From Bacteroidota bacterium (GTDB lineage Bacteria; Bacteroidota; Bacteroidia; UKL13-3): a DNA stretch of 5,212 bases. Positions 1 to 4,805 of this stretch are shown here, piece after piece (the first letter of the stretch is position 1; every line of letters starts with the position of its first letter). The DNA is taken from the NCBI GenBank assembly GCA_947462865.1, contig CANHRW010000152.1, positions 1 to 5,212 on the forward strand. The letters run 5' to 3'. Both the position numbers and the translations under genes were made by a program. The notes under the pieces are model-generated. The model was not told the DNA's origin. It ran no database searches and saw only the letters and a list, made by a program, of their open reading frames with translations.

Positions 1-87
1 AAAATTAGAGAAAAAAATAGTTTTATTCATCTAAAATTTAATCGGTTTTAATATGCAGTAAGGGTCGTTTTTACCCAACAAAAAAAA

Positions 88-105
88 TTGCACGCTTGCG
101 CGCAA
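88..105. repeat. GC-rich imperfect inverted repeat
   Basis: TTGCACGC and GCGCGCAA face each other across two bases, with one mismatch. The right part contains the perfect 10-bp palindrome TTGCGCGCAA (96-105). It is a sharp G+C island in A/T-rich DNA. It has no T-run, so it is a poor intrinsic terminator. It could be a protein-binding site or a dispersed repeat; a single copy in one window cannot decide. Confidence 0.4.
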
Positions 106-220
106 ATAGTTGAATTTTTGGAGTAACTGCGCTTGTTTTAAAATAACTAATTCAACCTAGACTTTAATTAGTAATCTATAACTATAAGATTTTATCATTA
201 AACCTGTTGAATAAATCTTA

Positions 221-254
221 TTTGTTGAAATTGATAGTTTAATTAATAATTTTA
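221..254 (+). promoter_or_regulatory. Weak Bacteroidota-type promoter candidate
   Basis: TTTG (221-224) is followed after 22 bases by TAATTTTA (247-254), which resembles the Bacteroidota -33 TTTG / -7 TAnnTTTG pair with the last base of the -7 box wrong. It would start transcription roughly 15 bases before the ATG at 275. In such A/T-rich DNA a match of this quality may be chance. Confidence 0.25.
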
Positions 255-274
255 CCAGTATCAAAACTTTAATT

Positions 275-829
275 ATGAAACAATCTATCTACCTACTTTC
301 ACTCCTGTTTATCATCAGCTCGTGTTCTACATTAGTTAATTTTGATGATATCACTAAAAGAGCAGACGCTAAATACAAAATTATTCCAAATGGAAAGGCT
401 AGCTATATAGCTACGGTTCCAGCAATAAGTATTACAAAAAAACACCTAATATCAACTTATGCTAAAGATTACTTTTATAACTTGAGTGATTCTATAAATG
501 AAAACCAAAAGATAATGTGGTATCTAAATAGTTTAACTGATATGGATGAAGATGCTCTTTTTGATAGCATTGGAACAATACATGTATATTTTGATGAACG
601 AAATCTCAACCCTAATTCAAAAATTGATGCATTCTATTATTGGGACTACAGTAATATTCGGTTTTTGGTTCCATTTCTACTATTTGGAAACGAGGAACAC
701 AAAAGAAACCAATGCGTCAATAGAGCAATAGAAGCATGCTATAGAAACAATATGGATGCAGTTGTGATCTCTCCTACTCTCCATCACTTTAAACTATACA
801 ATATTCTCACCCTTACAAACAAAAATTGA
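275..829 (+). CDS. Putative lipoprotein of unknown function (184 aa)
   Basis: The product starts with a clear lipoprotein signal peptide: Lys2, a hydrophobic stretch at residues 5-14 and a lipobox ending ISSC with the lipidated Cys at 17. It should be exported and anchored to a membrane, probably the outer one. I do not recognise the mature domain. It is rich in aromatic and polar residues, has two later cysteines (Cys147, Cys155) that could pair, and ends in a segment (about 149-167) of the form NRAIEAC...MDAVVISPT. That pattern recalls the C-terminal end of other small Bacteroidota lipoproteins that finish in an 'AxxxA...DAhhhP' strand, but this is a loose resemblance. The ATG is chosen because it opens the signal peptide directly. 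The gene is alone on this strand, with its own terminator overlapping its stop codon, so it appears monocistronic and unrelated to the phototrophy genes. Confidence 0.8.
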   Translation: MKQSIYLLSLLFIISSCSTLVNFDDITKRADAKYKIIPNGKASYIATVPAISITKKHLISTYAKDYFYNLSDSINENQKIMWYLNSLTDMDEDALFDSIGTIHVYFDERNLNPNSKIDAFYYWDYSNIRFLVPFLLFGNEEHKRNQCVNRAIEACYRNNMDAVVISPTLHHFKLYNILTLTNKN

Positions 830-858
830 TGTCATTTATGGTGATATCAATTTCTTTT
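823..858 (+). terminator. Intrinsic terminator of the lipoprotein gene
   Basis: AAATTGATGTCA (823-834) pairs with TGATATCAATTT (842-853) around a 7-base loop: 12 bp with one G-U pair. CTTTT follows at 854-858, within a T-rich tract. The TGA stop (827-829) lies inside the left arm. The stem is low in G+C, so efficiency may be modest. On the opposite strand it could also stop transcripts arriving from the gene at 969-1385, since A-rich sequence precedes it. Confidence 0.65.
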
Positions 859-968
859 ATCAAACAATCTATGAAAGGTTACAATATCCTATATTCAACC
901 ACTAATTATATGGTATCTTTATCTCTTTGGTTGAAAACAATGAAATTTACTCTATTTGAAATACTTCG

Positions 969-1385
969 TTAAAACGCCACATAAGTAAACTCATAATCAC
1001 CCACTGTTGACAGAAGCTTGAGTTGGGATTCGGTAATTTCAACGGTATAATTTGCAGAACCATCTATGGTTAAGGTTTTTTCGTCTGATGATAAGCTCCA
1101 AGTGCTTCTTTTATCGCTGGTTAAATTGGAACATTTGACACGAGTCGCAATGAACTGATAAGTGCCGTTACTTGAAAATAGATAATAATCGTCTTTCTCA
1201 CAATCTTGCAAAGAGGTTTCTATGCCATTGTGTTTAAAAGTTGACCAAGCCCAGTTATGAGACACTAATATACTTTTCTTTGACAGAACTGTGGTTTCCT
1301 TTTCGCAAGCAACAATTAATAAAAACACAGAAACAACCAGTACCGCATAAAAGCGGTTTAAAATTTGTTTGACACGCATGCTCAT
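969..1385 (-). CDS. Lipocalin-like lipoprotein (138 aa)
   Basis: The first 27 residues form a lipoprotein signal: basic residues Arg4, Lys6 and Arg11, a hydrophobic core (13-25) and a lipobox LLIVAC with the lipidated Cys at 27. The mature part resembles the small lipocalin-like lipoproteins common in Bacteroidota: an NW(A/W) turn at 44-47, a Cys62-x-KDD-xx-LF-xx-NGTY strand (62-76), a second Cys at 85, W96-S-L-SSDEKTLTIDG (96-109), and a final strand ending TYVAF. Cys62 and Cys85 are spaced as the disulfide pair seen in these families. The fold would be a small beta-barrel at the cell envelope; no ligand can be named. Met1 and Met3 are both possible starts; the longer is used. It lies 146 bp downstream of the CrtY-Blh gene on the same strand with no obvious terminator between, so read-through is possible, but it has its own candidate -7 box. 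A link to phototrophy is not indicated. Confidence 0.8.
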   Translation of the reverse strand: MSMRVKQILNRFYAVLVVSVFLLIVACEKETTVLSKKSILVSHNWAWSTFKHNGIETSLQDCEKDDYYLFSSNGTYQFIATRVKCSNLTSDKRSTWSLSSDEKTLTIDGSANYTVEITESQLKLLSTVGDYEFTYVAF

Positions 1386-1426
1386 ATAAAAGTAAATAAC
1401 TTAAGGCGATAATATTAGATTGAAGA

Positions 1427-1448
1427 TGAATGAATACTGATTCACTCA
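1427..1448. promoter_or_regulatory. 22-bp imperfect palindrome near the lipocalin-like gene's predicted start
   Basis: TGAATGAAT (1427-1435) and ATTCACTCA (1440-1448) are inverted 9-base arms with one mismatch, separated by ACTG. The site sits just downstream, in the minus direction, of the -7 box at 1451-1458, so it would cover the predicted transcription start. It could be a repressor operator or a hairpin at the 5' end of the mRNA. Confidence 0.35.
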
Positions 1449-1450
1449 TA

Positions 1451-1458
1451 CAAATATA
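1451..1458 (-). promoter_or_regulatory. Candidate -7 box (TATATTTG)
   Basis: Read on the minus strand the bases are TATATTTG, a full match to the Bacteroidota -7 consensus TAnnTTTG. The transcript would begin about 60 bases before the ATG at 1385. No good TTTG -33 element is visible at the expected distance, so the call rests on one short motif in A/T-rich DNA. Confidence 0.4.
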
Positions 1459-1531
1459 AATCAATCTGAATATAACAGACTATTCCTGGTATACGATAAG
1501 TATTAGGTAGTTTTAGCAAGGTGTTGTGAAA

Positions 1532-3568
1532 TCATTCATTTTTATTCCTGTAAAATAAATGCATCATTACAAAATGAGGCAAACTGATACTGGCCAAAAA
1601 TATAAAAAAATAGGCCAACAGATGACTCATTTTACTGTGATTTGCTATGTAAATGAAAGCGATAAAAAAAAATACAGCAGCAATGGTGAAAGGAAAGGCT
1701 TTTCTGTATAGGATTAGATTGGATAATTTTAATTCACTTTGAATATGATTCCAGGCATTTACGCTGTGCTGTGCTATAAAATAAAGGCCAAATGCCAAAG
1801 GTAGAGGGGTTAAAATGCCTAACAATAAAATAAACAATAAGCCTCTGTATTTATACAAATTTTGTGACAAGCCATTTAAGATCAAAACCAAAAAAGAGGC
1901 TGTTGCAAAATACATTGAATAGGCCTGCAGATTCATAGTAAGTTCTTCCGAAAATTTAAACTTACTAATAATTGAAACCAACTCAATAGACTCTATAACA
2001 TGTGTTGAAATGATAAATGTTAAAATAGATGCACCCAGTAATGTTGATACCAGATAATGCTTAACAGGGGAAAGCTTTGTATTAGATTGAACCAGTTCTG
2101 ATTCTCCAAAATGAAATGATGAATAAATCAAAAAAACAAGAAGCGACAATACAGGAATCAAATACCATAGTATAAAATAAATCAGTACCATTAAGAAATA
2201 CTTTGTTATAAATTTAAATGGCTGCTCATTTTTATTTTGTGATACAAGTTGATCAAGCGAACCATGAGGCAAACCTATACTCAATAAGCCAACTACCATA
2301 GCAGATACCATAAAGTAATGAGCTATAGAACTATCATTGTTAGCTAAAAATAAATAAATAAGAACAGTCAGTAACGATAAGGTATAGCGCACTAAACCAC
2401 TGGTCATTAAATGCTTAAAAAGGGCTTTTAAAAAGGGTACAATTGGCAACTTTAAAAACAACTGAATTTCTTGCTGGATGGAAGATTTTTCATCTAAAAA
2501 TTTCAATACATTCTTTATGGACGAGGTTTTAAAAAGAGCTGTAAATATGGTTTTTCCTGCTGCTGGCCAATCTCGTAAAATGATTAATAACAAAGTATCA
2601 TAAAAATAAAACCGTGATTGTTTAGTTGTTTGCAGTTGATTGATTGCTGTCAATTCTCCTTTTTGGAATTGTTCTGAAACTTTCTCTGCAAAAGCATACA
2701 TGTTCTTAAAGCCATACCCGGTACTTGGTTTAATCATATTTGCCCTTGTACCGGTATGTAAAACATTTTTTAATTGAGCCGGTGGGTACACATAAGAACT
2801 CATAGGAATACAACCAATCTCTGTATGCAGTAATTCATAATTACCAAATTCATTTTTAATATATGCATCTAATACTTCATTTGCATAGGACCCCTCAACT
2901 AACTTATCGCCAAAACGAGTTAGCTCAATTAAGGCTTCGTTTTTGGATAATGGAATGGTATAAATAAATTGGGTGTAATTGTTTTGGTCAATATTAAAAT
3001 TCATCATTTCAATATCACTTGTATCAAATACATCTTTTTCGCACCTCACATGGTAACCAATAAATGATTGTTTTAAGGTGATGTATTTAGCTGATAAATT
3101 TTGATAGGCAATAGGCCTGCTGTCAAAAACATAATGAGCCTTGATGGTTTCTGTTTCAAACGCAACACAAGCATACAAATCATGTGGGCTTATTTGAACG
3201 ACTGGCTTGTTATATTTAGTAACGTTTTCTGCCTGAATATATTCAGTCGCAAAATTATATAAATCTATACTTTGTATACAGTAATAATTGGCTAATTCTG
3301 TTTTTTGTAAGTCGTTAGATTTTATACTTACTGTGTCAAATTTTCTATGGATGATAGAACGGCAATCAGCTACAATGCTATCGTTTGCATCTGCCCAAAA
3401 ACAATATGTCTTGTCATTGATTGATTTGGCATCTGGTTCTATTACGGCTATTTTTTTATTTTTAAAAACACCTCTTTTACTAAGTGCAATCAATAAAAGT
3501 ATATTACTTGCTCCCATTCCTATGAAAGCAAAATCATATTCAATTGGTTGATTGGAATTAGAAGACAT
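1532..3568 (-). CDS. Fused lycopene beta-cyclase / beta-carotene 15,15'-dioxygenase (CrtY-Blh, 678 aa)
   Basis: Residues 1 to about 385 form a CrtY-type lycopene cyclase, which closes both ends of lycopene to give beta-carotene. Visible signs are the dinucleotide-binding strand FIGMGASN (Gly17, Gly19) with acidic Glu44, the TYCFW motif (54-58), FDSRP (148-152), GYHV (171-174), YTIPL...ALIELT (203-217), EIGCIPMS (250-257) and KPSTGYGF (280-287). Residues from about 388 to 678 form a Brp/Blh-type membrane dioxygenase, which uses Fe(II) and O2 to split beta-carotene into two all-trans retinals. Its signs are LPHGSLD (His435, Asp439), SFHFGES (His486), QHSVNAWNH (His601, His608) and LPHFVMMH (His665, His670), with about eight hydrophobic segments between 392 and 672. 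Both parts have normal family length (about 385 and 290 aa), and the frame runs through without a stop. The ATG is preceded by A/T-rich sequence without a Shine-Dalgarno site. The gene follows the rhodopsin after 85 bp containing a terminator. The enzyme should sit at the inner membrane and supply retinal. The domain calls are firm; dual activity is inferred. Confidence 0.93.
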   Translation of the reverse strand: MSSNSNQPIEYDFAFIGMGASNILLLIALSKRGVFKNKKIAVIEPDAKSINDKTYCFWADANDSIVADCRSIIHRKFDTVSIKSNDLQKTELANYYCIQSIDLYNFATEYIQAENVTKYNKPVVQISPHDLYACVAFETETIKAHYVFDSRPIAYQNLSAKYITLKQSFIGYHVRCEKDVFDTSDIEMMNFNIDQNNYTQFIYTIPLSKNEALIELTRFGDKLVEGSYANEVLDAYIKNEFGNYELLHTEIGCIPMSSYVYPPAQLKNVLHTGTRANMIKPSTGYGFKNMYAFAEKVSEQFQKGELTAINQLQTTKQSRFYFYDTLLLIILRDWPAAGKTIFTALFKTSSIKNVLKFLDEKSSIQQEIQLFLKLPIVPFLKALFKHLMTSGLVRYTLSLLTVLIYLFLANNDSSIAHYFMVSAMVVGLLSIGLPHGSLDQLVSQNKNEQPFKFITKYFLMVLIYFILWYLIPVLSLLVFLIYSSFHFGESELVQSNTKLSPVKHYLVSTLLGASILTFIISTHVIESIELVSIISKFKFSEELTMNLQAYSMYFATASFLVLILNGLSQNLYKYRGLLFILLLGILTPLPLAFGLYFIAQHSVNAWNHIQSELKLSNLILYRKAFPFTIAAVFFFIAFIYIANHSKMSHLLAYFFIFLASISLPHFVMMHLFYRNKNE
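2405..2407 (-). other. Possible internal start codon for the Blh domain (Met388)
   Basis: An in-frame ATG lies precisely at the boundary between the cyclase and dioxygenase parts, giving a product beginning MTSGLVRYTLSLL, which looks like a natural Blh N-terminus entering its first membrane helix. The bases before it (TTTTTAAGCATTTA) are A/T-rich as at other Bacteroidota starts. It may be a relic of a separate blh start or may still be used; the sequence cannot tell. Confidence 0.35.
2415..2437 (-). repeat. Direct repeat with 13-bp period at the fusion junction
   Basis: On the minus strand CCCTTTTTAA occurs twice (2437-2428 and 2424-2415), offset by 13 bp, within codons 378-385 (PFLKALFK). 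The period is not a multiple of three. Removing one 13-bp unit would make the cyclase frame end at a TAA that overlaps the ATG of codon 388 (TAATG). The repeat is exact over ten bases only; the last three bases of each unit differ. Confidence 0.55.
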
Positions 3569-3593
3569 GGCTAATAATTAAAAAGTTGATTCT

Positions 3594-3632
3594 AAAAAAA
3601 GAGGGTTATTTTAAATTAAAATAACCCTCTTT
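3594..3632 (-). terminator. Strong intrinsic terminator between rhodopsin and CrtY-Blh genes
   Basis: AAAGAGGGTTATTTTAA (3598-3614) is perfectly complementary to 3616-3632, a 17-bp inverted repeat around one base. In the minus direction it is followed by a run of seven T (3600-3594, partly in the stem base), the classic intrinsic terminator form. It begins 22 bases after the rhodopsin stop and ends 26 bases before the CrtY-Blh ATG. The few bases left hold no TAnnTTTG box, so the downstream gene probably depends on read-through. In the plus direction only TTTCGTTT follows, a weaker signal. Confidence 0.9.
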
Positions 3633-3653
3633 CGTTTAAGTAGTATTTTTTAA

Positions 3654-4373
3654 TTACCCTTCAGAATTTCTGCTTAATGAATAAATCACAAGACCAAATC
3701 CTATTTTGTTTATAGCATCAGCTATGTTGTAAACAATATCCATAGAATGTGCAGCAGCAGCAGGATCAGAAACCAATTGCATGCCAAACAATCCACCTGG
3801 GGTTCCTAAAATATAACCCAATGGATAAATTGCCCAACCTACCAATACAAACCAAGCCAACACTCTTGTTGCTTTTGCAACTTGAGAACCTGCTGTAACA
3901 GACAATTGTGCAACCTCTCCAAACCAAACCAAGTAAGCAATGTAAAAATAAGCAGCACCTGAAATTACTCCCCACATTACACTGTTTCCTCTGTCAATGG
4001 TTTCACCAAAATAACCTGTGATTAACATCACCAAAGAAGCAACAATCAATTTCCACAATAAAGAAATTTTAGCGCCAGACTTTTTGGTAATCAAATAAAA
4101 TTCTACGCACATTAAAGGTACAGTTAGAATCCAATCTACATATCTAAAGAATGTAGGTGATTCACCTGTTTCTAAATTGTAACCTCTCATGTAGTAGTAG
4201 TGAACTGCTGCAATAAAAGTGATTAAACCTGACACAAGTACAGAAGTTCTCCATTTTTGAGATGTATTACTGAGCTCAAAAAAGAAAAATACTGAGGCAG
4301 CCATCATGGCCATTGTTCCAATAAAGAACGTGAATGCAACGTAATTGTCGCTTGCAATTTTTAAATGTTCCAT
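3654..4373 (-). CDS. Proteorhodopsin, light-driven proton pump (239 aa)
   Basis: This is a seven-helix microbial rhodopsin (helices roughly 11-33, 43-62, 73-96, 105-122, 131-151, 169-189, 208-233) that binds retinal and should export protons across the inner membrane in light. The retinal Schiff-base lysine is Lys223 in DAINK, with counter-ion partner Asp219. Helix C reads RYVDWILTVPLMCVEFYL: Asp80 (proton acceptor), Thr84 and Glu91 (proton donor) give the DTE signature of outward proton pumps, not the NDQ set of sodium pumps. His58 matches the conserved His that pairs with the acceptor in proteorhodopsins. Met88 occupies the spectral tuning site (position 105 in the marine GPR), pointing to green absorption. 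Trp180-x-x-Tyr183-Pro184 lines the pocket in helix F. Gly135 aligns with Trp138 of bacteriorhodopsin and Gly156 of xanthorhodopsin. The ATG has the A-rich context TTTAAAAATTTAAAA. The first gene of the pair, it has a roughly 150-base leader if the -7 box at 4530 is real. Confidence 0.97.
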   Translation of the reverse strand: MEHLKIASDNYVAFTFFIGTMAMMAASVFFFFELSNTSQKWRTSVLVSGLITFIAAVHYYYMRGYNLETGESPTFFRYVDWILTVPLMCVEFYLITKKSGAKISLLWKLIVASLVMLITGYFGETIDRGNSVMWGVISGAAYFYIAYLVWFGEVAQLSVTAGSQVAKATRVLAWFVLVGWAIYPLGYILGTPGGLFGMQLVSDPAAAAHSMDIVYNIADAINKIGFGLVIYSLSRNSEG

Positions 4374-4529
4374 TTTTAAATTTTTAAATTTTACCTACTC
4401 TTATGGATTTTCGGAATCTCCTTTGGTGTTGATTAATTAAGTCAACAGCATAACAACAAGGTTTACATCAAATTGTTTTTCAGGAACTTATTAAAATGTG
4501 TCAATGCGTGCCCTGATTGAGATTGGGGC

Positions 4530-4537
4530 CAAAAATA
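4530..4537 (-). promoter_or_regulatory. Candidate -7 box of the rhodopsin promoter (TATTTTTG)
   Basis: The minus strand reads TATTTTTG, an exact match to TAnnTTTG and the only full match I find between the rhodopsin and the next gene. It implies a start near 4524 and a leader near 150 bases. There is no clear TTTG at the -33 distance, so the assignment is tentative. Confidence 0.45.
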
Positions 4538-4711
4538 AATTGTAACCCTAACGTTTATTTTAAAAAACCAATCCTCTTTTAAAAAATTATATCATGAAAA
4601 GGCATTTAGTGATAACTCATTTTTGAATAAACATGTCTATTTATAAGAATGAATTTTGTTTACTTAACGTAATAACTATGGAGAGTAGGCAATAAATAAT
4701 CATTACAATCA

Positions 4712-4752
4712 AGGCCAATGGTATCAATGGTAATTTTACTGATCATTGGCTT
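4712..4752 (-). repeat. Inverted repeat, possible weak terminator of the T9SS-sorted gene
   Basis: GCCAATG (4714-4720) and CATTGGC (4744-4750) pair perfectly; G-U pairs and flanking bases extend the stem to about 11 bp with a 19-base loop. It lies about 55 bases beyond the stop of the gene ending at 4806. There is no T-run after it, and its left arm overlaps a short tandem (CAATGGTA at 4717-4724 being followed by CAATGGTA at 4725-4732), so its role is uncertain. Confidence 0.3.
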
Positions 4753-4805
4753 ACACCAAAACCAGCATCAATTTTAGTCGATAAAAACTTGGTAATTGAT
4801 GGTAC

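Larger units (their letters stand above)
1..274. other. Left-edge intergenic region without a recognisable gene
   Basis: No convincing coding frame is seen on either strand. The first bases stay open in two forward frames for only a few codons (ending near 34 and near 51), so the tail of an upstream gene could end here, but nothing in it is recognisable. The stretch is strongly A/T-rich except for a GC-rich inverted repeat at 88-105. A small GGGT/ACCC hairpin (62-76) precedes an A-run. The right end carries the presumed promoter of the lipoprotein gene at 275. Confidence 0.6.
4374..4805. other. Intergenic region and presumed rhodopsin leader
   Basis: This stretch of 432 bases between the T9SS-sorted gene and the rhodopsin has no credible start-to-stop gene. 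It holds, from the right, an inverted repeat at 4712-4752, a start-less open frame in the plus direction ending at 4809, a single good -7 box at 4530-4537, and a leader of about 150 bases. The leader has a few weak inverted repeats (for example GCCC...GGGC near 4510-4529 and TTGA...TCAA at 4429-4445). No known riboswitch or tRNA is recognisable. Confidence 0.6.

Noticed and set aside
546..731. Open frame inside the first lipoprotein gene
   Set aside because: It is out of frame within a gene that has a good signal peptide; it has no supporting features.
894..935. Inverted repeat TTCAACCA / TGGTTGAA as a terminator of the lipocalin-like gene
   Set aside because: It is only 8 bp with a 26-base loop and no T-run on the minus strand.
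871..972. A 33-codon plus-strand frame beginning ATGAAAGG
   Set aside because: It follows a terminator, overlaps the end of the opposite-strand lipoprotein gene, has no recognisable motif, and contains an inverted repeat; it is likely chance.
1255..1464. Minus-strand frame overlapping the lipocalin-like gene's start and promoter region
   Set aside because: It has no signal or domain and overlaps a clearly supported lipoprotein in another frame.
3288..3551. Plus-strand frame opposite the CrtY N-terminus
   Set aside because: It lies antisense to the conserved cyclase Rossmann region and looks like a mirror of it.
1532..3568. Fusion as a mere sequencing error joining two genes
   Set aside because: It cannot be excluded from sequence alone, but the junction reads smoothly, both domains have normal length and the linker codons are ordinary; kept as a real fusion with read-level checking suggested.
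3766..3975. Minus-strand frame inside the rhodopsin gene
   Set aside because: It is an alternate frame of helices E-G, where the rhodopsin reading frame is certain.
4418..4424. AAAGGAG on the minus strand as a Shine-Dalgarno site
   Set aside because: It is about 44 bases from the rhodopsin ATG, with no other suitable start near it; the host also seems not to use such sites.
4429..4445. TTGA...TCAA palindrome as an FNR/CRP-type operator
   Set aside because: The spacing is nine bases rather than the usual FNR arrangement, and the centre is TTAATTAA-like, common in A/T-rich DNA.
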